Shown piece by piece: positions 45,812 to 55,054 of a stretch of 64,000 nt of DNA. This DNA comes from Novosphingobium sp. PhB57 (lineage in GTDB: Bacteria > Pseudomonadota > Alphaproteobacteria > Sphingomonadales > Sphingomonadaceae): the NCBI RefSeq assembly GCF_004342985.1, contig NZ_SMBO01000012.1, positions 1-64,000 on the forward strand, written 5' to 3'. Position 1 is the stretch's first letter; each line of letters begins with the position of its first letter. The translations under genes and the position numbers were made by a program. The notes beneath the pieces were generated by a model. It was not told where the DNA came from and searched no databases. It saw only the letters and a list, made by a program, of their open reading frames with translations.

Positions 45812-46728
45812 GCGGCGCGGCCGAGCCTGTACCGGGCTTCATGAAGCCTGCCGTGGCGCTGCCGTTCCTGCTGGTCGCGCTGATCTGGGGATCCACCTGG
45901 TTCGTCATCACCGGGCAGATCGGGGAAGTGCCCGCCAGCTGGTCGGTTGCCTGGCGCTTCGTGTTGGCGACGCCGGCGATGTTCCTGGTGGCGGTGGTGA
46001 TGAAGAAGAGCCTGAGGCTCGGCACCGCGGGCCAGTTGCTGGCTCTGGCCGTGGGCGTCGCGCAGTTCTGCGGTAACTACAACTTCGTCTACCGCGCCGA
46101 GATGCACCTCACTTCGGGTATCGTCGCGGTCATGATCGGGCTGCTGCTGGTGCCCAATGCGATCCTGGCGCGCCTCCTGCTGGGCCAGCCGATCACCTGG
46201 CGCTTTGCCATCGGCAGCGCGATCGCCATCGCCGGCCTGGCGCTGCTGCTGCTCCACGAAGCGCACGAGGCCCCGCTGGGCGGCAAGGTCCTGCTCGGCA
46301 CCGTCTTCGCGCTGATCGCGATGATGTGCGCTTCGGTTTCGAACGTGATCCAGGCCAACGACACCGGCAAGGCGCTGCCGATGGTGAGCCTGCTGTCCTG
46401 GGCCATGCTCTACGGAACGCTGGCCGATGTCGCGATTGCCTGGGTTCTGGCCGGCCCGCCGGTGATCCCGGCCGATCCGAAATACTGGATGGGCACGGCC
46501 TATCTGGCCATTCTCGGTTCGGTGGTGACGTTCCCGCTCTATTACACGCTGATCCGCCAGCTGGGAGCGGGCAAGGCGGCCTACAACGGGGTGATGGTGA
46601 TCATCATCGCCATGCTGATCTCGACCGCGTTCGAGGGTTATCGCTGGTCGCTGCTGGCGATTGCCGGGGCGGCGCTGGCGACGGTCGGGCTGGTCGTGGC
46701 ACTGAGGGCACGCAGCCCTTCGCGGTAA
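45808..46728 (+). CDS. EamA/DMT-family transporter
   Basis: 306 residues, ten transmembrane helices in two EamA repeats: LLVALIWGSTWFVITGQIGE in the first, and VPNAILARLLLGQPIT at its end; second repeat begins LLGTVFALIAMMCASVSNVI. Usually exporters of amino acids or other small metabolites. Starts at GTG 45808, sharing GTGA with the aldolase stop; ATG 45841 would lose 11 residues. Its 3' end overlaps the antisense epimerase-like gene by 91 bases. Confidence 0.88.
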   Translation: MSGAAEPVPGFMKPAVALPFLLVALIWGSTWFVITGQIGEVPASWSVAWRFVLATPAMFLVAVVMKKSLRLGTAGQLLALAVGVAQFCGNYNFVYRAEMHLTSGIVAVMIGLLLVPNAILARLLLGQPITWRFAIGSAIAIAGLALLLLHEAHEAPLGGKVLLGTVFALIAMMCASVSNVIQANDTGKALPMVSLLSWAMLYGTLADVAIAWVLAGPPVIPADPKYWMGTAYLAILGSVVTFPLYYTLIRQLGAGKAAYNGVMVIIIAMLISTAFEGYRWSLLAIAGAALATVGLVVALRARSPSR

Positions 46729-47498
46729 GTGGGGAAGCGCAGGCGCCAGCCAAGCACGCGTTTCGCCTTGCCGTTGGCTATGCGGCGGTTCTCGGCATAG
46801 AAGCCCCGCGCCATGGCCGACAGCCGGGCTTCCTCCACCGATTGCATCGGCGGCAGCGGCTGGCGGAGCAGGCGGCAGGCTTCCTCCACCAGGCTATTCT
46901 GGCTGCACGGCAGGTCGTCGGCCAGATTGTAGGCCCCGGCCGGTCCTTCCAGGCCGGCGATCACGCCGGAAGCGATGTCTGCCACATGGACGCGGCTGAA
47001 CACTTGCGCGGGCAGGGCGATCCGGTGCGCGCGGCCTTCGAGAACCCGGTCCAGTGCCGAGCGGCCCGGACCATATATGCCAGGCAATCGGTAGACCCGC
47101 GCGCCCAGTTTCAGCCATTCGCCGTCCGCCTCGGCCCTGGTGGTGCGCCGCCCCGTGCCGACCGGCGCGCTCTCGTCCGCCCAGGCGCCGCCGGTGTCGC
47201 CGTAGACCCCGGTCGAGGAAAGATAGGAGAGCGCCAGCCCCTTCAAGGCATCGCCGTAGCGCTCCAGCACGGGATCGAGCGGCTCGCCCCGGCCTTCCTT
47301 GCCGGGCGGAACGGAGGACAGCACATGATCGGCATCGGCCAGGGCCAGGCGCACATTGCCTTCGTCTTCGAAGGAGAGGGTACCTTCGCTGCCGGTGGAG
47401 ATCACTTCCCAGCCGCGGGCCGAGGCCCGATCCGCGATCACCCGCGCGGTATAGCCCAGCCCGAAGATGAACAGTCGCTTCGGTATCGCGGCGGGCAT
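46638..47498 (-). CDS. NAD(P)-dependent epimerase/dehydratase-like (SDR) protein
   Basis: 286 residues, Rossmann fold with FIFGLGYTARVIADRASARG at the N-terminus and SYLSSTGVYGDTGGAWADES, then YRLPGIYGPGRSALDRV. SDR extended family, possibly a nucleoside-diphosphate-sugar epimerase; catalytic Tyr is in VYGD, the Lys of YxxxK is not evident. Start ATG 47498 (MPAAIPKRLFIFG). The last ~20 residues, ALSATTSPTVASAAPAIAS, run antisense to the EamA gene and look unlike the family, so the natural stop may have been lost. Confidence 0.82.
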   Translation of the reverse strand: MPAAIPKRLFIFGLGYTARVIADRASARGWEVISTGSEGTLSFEDEGNVRLALADADHVLSSVPPGKEGRGEPLDPVLERYGDALKGLALSYLSSTGVYGDTGGAWADESAPVGTGRRTTRAEADGEWLKLGARVYRLPGIYGPGRSALDRVLEGRAHRIALPAQVFSRVHVADIASGVIAGLEGPAGAYNLADDLPCSQNSLVEEACRLLRQPLPPMQSVEEARLSAMARGFYAENRRIANGKAKRVLGWRLRFPTYREGLRALSATTSPTVASAAPAIASSDQR

Positions 47499-47580
47499 CG
47501 GCGGGGCACTCCTCTTGATTCGCGTGTGAATTCGTCGCGCCATGACTGGCATTCGATGCACAAGGCTCTAGTTTAGCGGC

Positions 47581-50235
47581 ATGGACATTGCCAGCACCCC
47601 CGCCACGCCCGACGCCAATCCGCAGATCGCCGATGCTGCCCCCGCGCCCCAGGCGCCGCCGGTCATCCACCGGGAGGACTATCTGGCCCCGGCCTGGCTG
47701 GTGCCGCAGATCGCGCTCGATTTCCGCCTCGGCATCGACGAGACGCATGTGCTCTCCACGCTTTCGGTCCGCCGCAATCCGCAAGGCAATGGCACTGCGA
47801 CCCTGCGCCTGAACGGCGACCAGCTCACCCCGCTGGCGATCCGCGTGGATGGCGAATCCGTGAACGACTGGCGCATGGACGGTGCCGACCTGCTGGTCGA
47901 ACTCAGCGGCGAGGCGCACGAGCTGGAGATCGAGACCGCGGTCAATCCCGCGGCCAACAGCCAGCTCATGGGCCTCTATGCCTCGAACGGCATGCTCTGC
48001 ACCCAGTGCGAAGCCGAAGGTTTCCGCCGCATCACCTTCTTCCCCGACCGGCCGGACGTGCTCTCGACCTATTCGGTGCGCATGAGCGGCGACAAGGCGC
48101 GCTTCCCGATCCTGCTCTCCAACGGCAACTGCACCGCCACGGGCGAGGGCGAGAACGGCACGCACTGGGCGGAGTGGCACGATCCCTGGCCGAAACCGAG
48201 CTACCTCTTCGCGCTCGTCGCAGGCGATCTCGTTGCCAACCATGCCGATTTCACCACCCGCTCGGGCCGCAAGGTAGACCTCAACATCTGGGTGCGCCCG
48301 GGTGACGAGCAGCGCACCGGGCACGCGATGGATTCGCTGATCCACTCGATGCAGTGGGACGAGCAGGCCTTCGGGCGCGAGTACGATCTCGACTTGTTCA
48401 ATGTCGTCGCCGTGTCGGACTTCAACATGGGCGCGATGGAGAACAAGGGCCTCAACGTCTTCAACACCCGCTACGTCCTTGCCGAGCCGGAAACCGCCAC
48501 CGACGCCGATTACGACGGCATCGAGAGCGTGATCGGCCACGAGTATTTCCATAACTGGTCGGGCAACCGCGTGACCTGCCGCGACTGGTTCCAGCTCTCG
48601 CTCAAGGAAGGCTTCACCGTCCTGCGCGACCAGCTGTTCAGCGCCGACATGGGCAGCGAGGCCGTGAAGCGCATCGAGGATGTGCGCGTCCTGCGCTCGG
48701 CCCAGTTCCCTGAGGATTCCGGGCCACTCGCCCATCCGATCCGGCCTGATTCCTATCAGGAAATCAGCAACTTCTATACGGCCACCGTCTACAACAAGGG
48801 CGCCGAGGTGATCCGCATGATGCGGACCATGGCCGGACCCGAGAGGTTCCGCCAGGGCACCGACCTCTACTTCGACCGCCACGACGGCGAGGCCGCGACC
48901 TGCGAGGACTTCGTCAAGGCCATCGAGGACGGCACCGGGCTCGATCTCGCGCAGTTCCGCCTCTGGTACTCTCAGGCCGGCACTCCGCAAGTGGCCGTCG
49001 AACTGGCGCACGAGGGCGAGACCGCCACGCTCACGCTGACCCAGATCGTGCCCGCCACGCCCGGCCAGCCCGAGAAGCAGCCCGTGCCGATCCCCTTGCG
49101 CGTCGCCCTGTTCGATCGCGACAGCGGCCGTCATTCGGGCGAGCAGCTCGTCGTGCTCGACAAGGGCAGCGACAGCTTTGCCTTCGAAGGCTTCGCGCGC
49201 CCGCCGGTCGTTTCGATCAACCGCGGCTTCTCGGCGCCCGTCGCCATCGACATGGAGCGCTCGAACGAGGATCTCGTCTTCCTGGCCGCGCACGACGACG
49301 ATCCATTCGCCCGTTACGAGGCGATGCAGAGCCTGGTCGTGCAGCATCTGGTAGCCGCCGTGGGCGGCGGGCTTGCGGATGCCGCCCGCGCCGAAGGCCG
49401 CCGGGCGATCGGCGAGGCTTTCGCCGCGGTGCTGGCCGACGCGGCGCTGGATGACCTGATGCGCGGCGAACTCATGGTCCTGCCGGGCGTCGCTTACCTG
49501 GCCGAGCAAGTGCTCGTGGCCGATCCTGCCGCGATCCATGAGGAGCGCGAGGCGCTCAAGGCCTGGCTGGGCGGCGAACTGGCGGAACTTCTGGGAACGC
49601 TGCACGACCGCGTCTCCGCGCTGCCCTACAGCCGCGATGCCGCCGCCCGCGGCGCGCGCAAGACCAAGGCCCAGGCGCTGGTGCTGATCGCCGCAGGCGA
49701 TGCCGCCGAGGGCGCGCGCCGCGCCATCGCGCAGTACCGCGCGGCCGACAACATGACCGACCGCCAGTCGGCCCTGACCGTGCTCTGCAACCTCGACGGA
49801 CCCGAACGCGAGGAGGCCCTGGCCGATTTCCTGCGCCGCTATCAGGGCAATGCCCTCGTCATCGACAAGTGGTTCGCGCTGCAGGCAGGCTCGTTCCATC
49901 CGCAGGTCCTGGAACATATCGAGGCGCTGGCGCGGCACCCCGAGTTCACGCTGAACAACCCCAATCGCGCCCGCGCGCTCTACATGACGGCGGCGGTGAA
50001 CCCGAAAGCCTTCCACGACGCCAGCGGCGCGGGCTACCGGATGATCGGAAACCTGATCCGCCAGCTCGACCCGATCAATCCGCAGACCACCGCGCGCTTC
50101 GTGCCGCAGCTCGGGCGCTGGCGCCGGATCGAACCCGGCCGCGCGGCGATGATGCGCGCGGAACTCGAGAAGATCGCCGCCGAACCCAACCTCTCGCGCG
50201 ATGTGCGCGAACAGGTGAGCAAGAGCCTTGGCTGA
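47581..50235 (+). CDS. pepN: aminopeptidase N (M1 family)
   Basis: 884 residues. Zinc aminopeptidase clearing N-terminal residues in the cytoplasm. FNMGAMENKGLNVFN near residue 281 (substrate-anchoring GAMEN), HEYFHNWSGNR at 320-330 (HExxH) and the downstream Glu in FQLSLKEGFTV. C-terminal helical repeats. The start ATG has no good ribosome binding site; family length fits. Confidence 0.95.
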   Translation: MDIASTPATPDANPQIADAAPAPQAPPVIHREDYLAPAWLVPQIALDFRLGIDETHVLSTLSVRRNPQGNGTATLRLNGDQLTPLAIRVDGESVNDWRMDGADLLVELSGEAHELEIETAVNPAANSQLMGLYASNGMLCTQCEAEGFRRITFFPDRPDVLSTYSVRMSGDKARFPILLSNGNCTATGEGENGTHWAEWHDPWPKPSYLFALVAGDLVANHADFTTRSGRKVDLNIWVRPGDEQRTGHAMDSLIHSMQWDEQAFGREYDLDLFNVVAVSDFNMGAMENKGLNVFNTRYVLAEPETATDADYDGIESVIGHEYFHNWSGNRVTCRDWFQLSLKEGFTVLRDQLFSADMGSEAVKRIEDVRVLRSAQFPEDSGPLAHPIRPDSYQEISNFYTATVYNKGAEVIRMMRTMAGPERFRQGTDLYFDRHDGEAATCEDFVKAIEDGTGLDLAQFRLWYSQAGTPQVAVELAHEGETATLTLTQIVPATPGQPEKQPVPIPLRVALFDRDSGRHSGEQLVVLDKGSDSFAFEGFARPPVVSINRGFSAPVAIDMERSNEDLVFLAAHDDDPFARYEAMQSLVVQHLVAAVGGGLADAARAEGRRAIGEAFAAVLADAALDDLMRGELMVLPGVAYLAEQVLVADPAAIHEEREALKAWLGGELAELLGTLHDRVSALPYSRDAAARGARKTKAQALVLIAAGDAAEGARRAIAQYRAADNMTDRQSALTVLCNLDGPEREEALADFLRRYQGNALVIDKWFALQAGSFHPQVLEHIEALARHPEFTLNNPNRARALYMTAAVNPKAFHDASGAGYRMIGNLIRQLDPINPQTTARFVPQLGRWRRIEPGRAAMMRAELEKIAAEPNLSRDVREQVSKSLG

Positions 50236-51022
50236 ATCGGCGGGGGATTCCGTGGCCGAGGCTGTCGAAGTCAACCGGGCGGGCGTGCTGGAAGGGCTGC
50301 CGCACGGTTTCCTCGGCCGCCGCGGCGGGGTGAGCAGCGGGGAGGTCGAGGGTCTCAATGTCGGCCTCGGTTCGGGGGACGAACCGGCGGCGGTGGCGGA
50401 AAACCGCCGCCGCGCCGCCGATGCCGTGCTGCCCGGCGCACCGCTGGCCTCGGTCTACCAGGTGCATTCGCCCGATTGCCTGATCCTGGGAGAGGCGCTC
50501 TGGTCCGACGCCGAGCGGCCCCATGCCGATGGCCTCGTCACCGATCGCCCCGGCGTGCTGATCGGCGTGGTCACGGCGGATTGCGCGCCGGTGCTGCTTG
50601 CAGACCGGGAGGCCGGCGTCGTCGGCGCAGCCCATGCCGGCTGGAAGGGCGCCATCGGCGGCGTCACCGACAGCACCATCGCTCGGATGATATCGCTGGG
50701 CGCGGCGCGTTCGCGCATCGTCGCGGCAGTCGGCCCCTGCATCTCGCAGGCTTCCTACGAAGTGGACGAAGGCTTCCGTAGCCGCTTTCTGGCCGGGGAA
50801 GACGGCAATGCGCGCTTCTTCTCGTCCGGGCGGGAAGGGCACTGGCAGTTCGACCTGGAGCACTATGTCGCCGCGCGGCTGGAAGCGGCCGGAATCGGCG
50901 CGGTGGAGCGCCTGGGCCTCGATACTTATTCAGCGCCGGAGCGTTTCTATTCCTACCGCCGGGCCACCCACCGGGCCGAGGCCAGCTACGGACGCCAGAT
51001 TTCGGTGATCGGACTGGCCTGA
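50228..51022 (+). CDS. pgeF: polyphenol oxidase/laccase-domain family protein (YfiH type)
   Basis: 264 residues of the YfiH/PgeF family, which edits muramic peptides during peptidoglycan precursor synthesis or acts on purine nucleosides, depending on the member. HGFLGRRGGVSSG, VYQVHSPDC, TADCAPVLLADRE, GAAHAGWKGAIGGV and VAAVGPCISQASYEV are the family markers with metal His/Cys. TTG start at 50228, overlapping the pepN stop, is the longest; a GTG at 50252 is possible. Confidence 0.9.
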   Translation: MAESAGDSVAEAVEVNRAGVLEGLPHGFLGRRGGVSSGEVEGLNVGLGSGDEPAAVAENRRRAADAVLPGAPLASVYQVHSPDCLILGEALWSDAERPHADGLVTDRPGVLIGVVTADCAPVLLADREAGVVGAAHAGWKGAIGGVTDSTIARMISLGAARSRIVAAVGPCISQASYEVDEGFRSRFLAGEDGNARFFSSGREGHWQFDLEHYVAARLEAAGIGAVERLGLDTYSAPERFYSYRRATHRAEASYGRQISVIGLA

Positions 51023-51095
51023 GCTTGCCCCGTTCACGGCCCGACAGAGGGCGCCGCCGAACAGTTATACCTTGAATTTGTTGATGACGATCCAT

Positions 51096-51126
51096 CCCTG
51101 CCCAACCAAAAAGGCGGTTGGCAGGG
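51096..51126. promoter_or_regulatory. stable hairpin upstream of petA
   Basis: CCCTGCCCAACC and GGTTGGCAGGG pair along 11 bases with one bulge and an A-rich loop. It lies 73 bases past pgeF and 181 before petA. No T run follows, so it may be a weak terminator of pgeF or a 5' UTR element of petABC. Confidence 0.45.
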
Positions 51127-51307
51127 CTGGCTTCCCTGTATATCAGGGCCGCAAAGTCGGTATTCGTTTCGGGTCGCTCCCGAGGCATCTAACCGTCAAC
51201 GGGGGGCCGTTTACGGGGATACCAGACAAAAAATAGAATTGGTCAGGAATCTGGGCTTGCTACCGGAATCCCGGGAGTAGGTTGTCAATAACAAGGCAAG
51301 GGCAATC

Positions 51308-51841
51308 ATGGCAGAAGCAGATGGCGTGCGGCGGCGCGATTTCATCAATATCGCCGCGGTAAGCGCGGCGGGTGTCGCCGGCGTGGGCATCGTCGTCCCG
51401 CTGGTCAGCCAGATGTCCGCATCCGCGGACGTTCTCGCGGCGTCTTCGACCGAGATCGACATCTCGTCGATCCAGCCCGGTCAGGCCATCAAGGCAATCT
51501 TCCGCAAGCAGCCGGTCTTCGTGCGGAACCTGACGCCGCATGAAATCACGGAAGCCAACAAGGTGGACGTTTCCTCGCTGCGCGACCCGCAGACGCTTGA
51601 GGAACGCACCAAGGAAGGCAAGGAAAACTGGCTCATCACCATGGGCGTGTGCACCCACCTCGGCTGCGTCCCGCTCGGCGCCGGCGAAGGGGAACCGCGC
51701 GGTGAATTCGGCGGCTACTTCTGCCCCTGCCACGGTTCTTCCTACGACACTGCCGCCCGTATCCGTAAGGGCCCCGCGCCCAAGAACCTCGAAGTTCCGG
51801 ACTACGCGTTCACCACCGACACGGTCGTAAAGATCGGTTGA
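51308..51841 (+). CDS. petA: ubiquinol-cytochrome c reductase iron-sulfur subunit (Rieske)
   Basis: 177 residues. Rieske 2Fe-2S protein of the bc1 complex. The N-terminus VRRRDFINIAAVSAAGVAG is a Tat-type anchor; CTHLGC (115-120) and CPCHGS (139-144) hold the cluster. AAGGCAAGGG precedes the ATG. First gene of petABC. Confidence 0.97.
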   Translation: MAEADGVRRRDFINIAAVSAAGVAGVGIVVPLVSQMSASADVLAASSTEIDISSIQPGQAIKAIFRKQPVFVRNLTPHEITEANKVDVSSLRDPQTLEERTKEGKENWLITMGVCTHLGCVPLGAGEGEPRGEFGGYFCPCHGSSYDTAARIRKGPAPKNLEVPDYAFTTDTVVKIG

Positions 51842-51864
51842 GGCCAAGAGAGAGGATCAAGAAC

Positions 51865-53178
51865 ATGAGCTTTCCCTGGGCCAAGGAATACAAACCGAGC
51901 CATCCCTTCATGCAGTGGATGGACGACAGGCTGCCCCTGCCGCGCCTCGTCTACAACTCGGTCGGCGGCGGCTATCCGGTGCCGCGCAACCTGAACTATT
52001 TCTGGAACTTCGGTTTCCTCGCCGCGCTCTGCCTCGTCCTGCAGATCGTCACCGGCATCGTCATGGCCATGCACTACGCGGCCAATACGCAGGTCGCCTT
52101 CGACACTGTCGAACAGACCGTGCGTGACGTGAACTGGGGCTGGATGATGCGTTATGCGCATGCCAACGGCGCCTCGGCTTTCTTCGTCGTCATCTACGTC
52201 CACATCTTCCGCGGCTTCTTCTACGGTTCGTACAAGGCCCCGCGCGAGATGGTGTGGCTGCTCGGCGTCGTGATCTTCCTGCTGATGATGGCCACGGCCT
52301 TCATGGGCTACGTGCTTCCCTGGGGCCAGATGAGCTTCTGGGGCGCCAAGGTCATCACCGGCCTGTTCGGCGCGATTCCCTTCGTGGGCGAACCGCTCCA
52401 GCAGTGGCTGCTCGGCGGCTTCGCCCCGGACAATGCCGCGCTCAACCGCTTCTTCTCGCTGCACTACCTGCTGCCCTTCGTCATCGTGGGCGTGGTGATC
52501 CTGCACATCTGGGCGCTGCATATCCCGGGCTCCTCGAACCCGACCGGCGTCGAAGTGAAGACCGAGAGCGACACGGTTCCCTTCTACCCTTACTACGTAG
52601 CCAAGGACGGCTGGGCGATCGGCGTCTTCGCGATCCTGTTCTGCACCGCGCTGTTCTTCTTCCCGAACGCGCTGGGCCACCCGGACAACTACATTCCGGC
52701 CAACCCGATGAGCACGCCCGCGCACATCGTTCCCGAATGGTACTTCTGGCCGTTCTACGCGATCCTGCGTGCCTTCACCCAGGACTTCTTCTTCATCCCG
52801 GCCAAGCTCATGGGCGTGCTGGCGATGTTCGGCGCGATCCTCGTGTGGTTCTTCCTGCCCTGGCTCGACCGTTCGCCGGTCCGCTCGGGCTCGTACCGGC
52901 CGCTCTATCGCAAGTTCTTCTTCTTCGGCCTGATCCCGGCCATGGCGGTGCTGTTCTACTGCGGCGGTGCGCCTGCGGCCGAACCCTACGTGATGTTCAG
53001 CCAGATCGCGGCGCTCTACTACTTCGCGCACTTCCTGATCGTCATCCCGATCGTCTCGGCCATCGAGAAGCCCGACCCGCTGCCCTTCTCCATTACGGAA
53101 TCGGTGCTGGGCCATGACGAAGGCGCGCAATTGCGCCCTGCCCATGGCGCCACCGAAGCCGTTCACGGCGAAGCGTGA
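51865..53178 (+). CDS. petB: cytochrome b of the bc1 complex
   Basis: 437 residues with eight transmembrane helices. Heme histidines in VTGIVMAMHYA and VIYVHIFRG; PEWYFWPFYAILRA contains the Qo-site PEW motif. MSFPWAKEYKPSHPF start; AGAGAGGAT precedes. 23 bases after petA. Confidence 0.97.
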   Translation: MSFPWAKEYKPSHPFMQWMDDRLPLPRLVYNSVGGGYPVPRNLNYFWNFGFLAALCLVLQIVTGIVMAMHYAANTQVAFDTVEQTVRDVNWGWMMRYAHANGASAFFVVIYVHIFRGFFYGSYKAPREMVWLLGVVIFLLMMATAFMGYVLPWGQMSFWGAKVITGLFGAIPFVGEPLQQWLLGGFAPDNAALNRFFSLHYLLPFVIVGVVILHIWALHIPGSSNPTGVEVKTESDTVPFYPYYVAKDGWAIGVFAILFCTALFFFPNALGHPDNYIPANPMSTPAHIVPEWYFWPFYAILRAFTQDFFFIPAKLMGVLAMFGAILVWFFLPWLDRSPVRSGSYRPLYRKFFFFGLIPAMAVLFYCGGAPAAEPYVMFSQIAALYYFAHFLIVIPIVSAIEKPDPLPFSITESVLGHDEGAQLRPAHGATEAVHGEA

Positions 53179-53206
53179 TCAACAGCTAGAGCGAAAGACG
53201 ATAGAC

Positions 53207-54019
53207 ATGGCACGCATTCTCTCGATCCTCGTCGGGCTGTTCTTCACAGTAGCCCTGGCGTGGTCCTTCGGCAAAGGGGCCTACCAGCAGATCACCGAAC
53301 CGCCGGCCGCCACCGCGGAGCACGAATTTCACCTCCTCCCCAAGGAAGTGAGCTTCGCCAGCGACGGTGCTTTCGGCAAGTTCGACCGCCAGCAGCTCCA
53401 GCGGGGCTTCCAGGTCTACAAGGAAGTCTGCTCGGTCTGCCACGCGATCCGCCACGTCGCCTTCCGCGACCTGGCTGCGCTCGGCTATAACGACGCCGAA
53501 GTGAAGGCCATCGCCAAGGGCTTCCAGGTTCCGGTCTACAATAACGCGACCGGCGAAGTGAACACCCGCGAAGGCATGACGACCGACTACTTCCCGCCGG
53601 TGATGTACGGCGGCCAGGGCACCCCGCCCGACCTGTCGCTGATCACCAAGGCTCGCCACGAAGGCCCGGCCTACGTCTATTCGTTGCTGACCGGCTATCA
53701 GGACCAGCCGGCCGAGCTTCTGAAGAAGTTCCCGGATTCGAAGACGCCCGATGGCCTTCACTACAACCCCTACTTCGCGAACCTCAACCTCGCGATGCCG
53801 CCGCCGCTCACCGCCGATGGCCAGGTGACCTACAGCGACGGCACCAAGGCCACCAAGGACCAGATGGCCAAGGACGTCTCGGCGTTCCTGATCTGGACGG
53901 CCGAACCCAAGCTCGAAAAGCGCAAGCAGACCGGCTGGCCGGTGCTCGGCTTCCTGCTCTTCGCGACGATCCTGGGCTATATGTCCTACCGCAACATCTG
54001 GGCCGGCAAGAAGCACTGA
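53207..54019 (+). CDS. petC: cytochrome c1
   Basis: 270 residues. N-terminal signal/anchor (ILSILVGLFFTVALAWSFG), CSVCH heme attachment (Cys75, Cys78, His79), the sixth-ligand Met probably in AMPPPL, and a C-terminal membrane anchor (VLGFLLFATILGYMSYRNIW). Ends the bc1 operon; a strong terminator follows. Confidence 0.96.
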   Translation: MARILSILVGLFFTVALAWSFGKGAYQQITEPPAATAEHEFHLLPKEVSFASDGAFGKFDRQQLQRGFQVYKEVCSVCHAIRHVAFRDLAALGYNDAEVKAIAKGFQVPVYNNATGEVNTREGMTTDYFPPVMYGGQGTPPDLSLITKARHEGPAYVYSLLTGYQDQPAELLKKFPDSKTPDGLHYNPYFANLNLAMPPPLTADGQVTYSDGTKATKDQMAKDVSAFLIWTAEPKLEKRKQTGWPVLGFLLFATILGYMSYRNIWAGKKH

Positions 54020-54044
54020 GGCTTCCGCCAGAACCCTGAGGAAA

Positions 54045-54074
54045 GAGGCCCCCGCCAGCGATGGCGGGGGCCTC
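54045..54074 (+). terminator. Rho-independent terminator of petABC
   Basis: GAGGCCCCCGCCA-GCGA-TGGCGGGGGCCTC, a 13-bp perfect stem with a 4-base loop, followed by TTTCGTTT. Confidence 0.93.
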
Positions 54075-54111
54075 TTTCGTTTGTCCGCCAAGCCACCTAA
54101 GGAGTGGGGCC

Positions 54112-54648
54112 ATGACCCTCGACGAGATCAAGGCGCTGGTGCGCACCGTGCCGGACTTCCCGAAGCCCGGCATCCTGTTCCGCGATGTGACGACCCTGGT
54201 CGGCGATGGCCCAGGCTTCGCCGCGGCCGTGGAACTGATGGCGGAGACCGTGAAGGCTTCCGGCGCCGAGGTCATCGCCGGTGTCGAGGCCCGCGGGTTC
54301 ATCTTCGGCGCCGCCATTGCGGCGCGGTTGGGCCTGGGCTTCGTCTCGATCCGCAAGCCGGGCAAACTGCCGGTCCCCGTCATCGCCATCGACTATGCGT
54401 TGGAATACGGCACCGACACGCTGGAAGTCGATCCCGAGGCCGTGGGAGAGGGCCACCGCGTGATCCTGATCGACGACTTGCTGGCCACGGGCGGCACCGC
54501 GCTGGCCGCCGTCGAACTGCTCCGCCGCGCGGGAGCGACGGTCGACCACGCCCTCTTCGCCATCGATCTGCCCGACCTTGGCGGCGCGGAACGCCTGCGC
54601 ACCGCCGGCATCACGCCTCACGCGCTCCTGGATTATCCCGGCCACTAA
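54112..54648 (+). CDS. apt: adenine phosphoribosyltransferase
   Basis: 178 residues. Salvages adenine with PRPP to AMP. PRPP-binding VILIDDLLATGGTA (117-130), IAGVEARGFIFGAAIA near 55-70, and PDFPKPGILFRDV at the N-terminus. TAAGGAGTGG precedes the ATG. Confidence 0.95.
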   Translation: MTLDEIKALVRTVPDFPKPGILFRDVTTLVGDGPGFAAAVELMAETVKASGAEVIAGVEARGFIFGAAIAARLGLGFVSIRKPGKLPVPVIAIDYALEYGTDTLEVDPEAVGEGHRVILIDDLLATGGTALAAVELLRRAGATVDHALFAIDLPDLGGAERLRTAGITPHALLDYPGH

Positions 54649-54659
54649 GGCCGAAGCCC

Positions 54660-54690
54660 GTTTTCCTTCGCAACAAGTTGCAAGGAAGAC
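54660..54690 (+). terminator. hairpin after apt
   Basis: TTTTCCTTCGCAAC and GTTGCAAGGAAGAC are near-perfect inverted repeats with a 2-base gap. No T tract, so its role as terminator is uncertain. Confidence 0.4.
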
Positions 54691-54772
54691 GTTGACGAGG
54701 CCGGTCCTGTCGTGGCAAGCGGCTGCCACGACGCTGGACACAGTCCCTCGATCCGGACTGGCCCTGAGATGG

Positions 54773-54846
<74 letters not shown>

Positions 54847-55054
54847 TTGCGTCTTTTAGAACATCCTCAGATTACCGTGACGACAGTTCACGCAATTTCC
54901 TGTGATTGGCGTTTGGCCGCTGTCTGGGCGTTCGCCAATCTGCCAAAGCGCTTGCCGTACCGGCTTCAGCGTTTTGAACGGCCCAAAGCGAATCGCTTCT
55001 GTCGGTCCCGCGTGGGCCTCACACCTGCCGCGTTCGCCCCGCAAATTCCGCCCG

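Noticed and set aside
46894-50358. 1154-codon open frame antisense to pepN and joined to the SDR region
   Set aside because: Antisense shadow of pepN; composition is non-protein-like except where it reads the wrong frame of the SDR gene.
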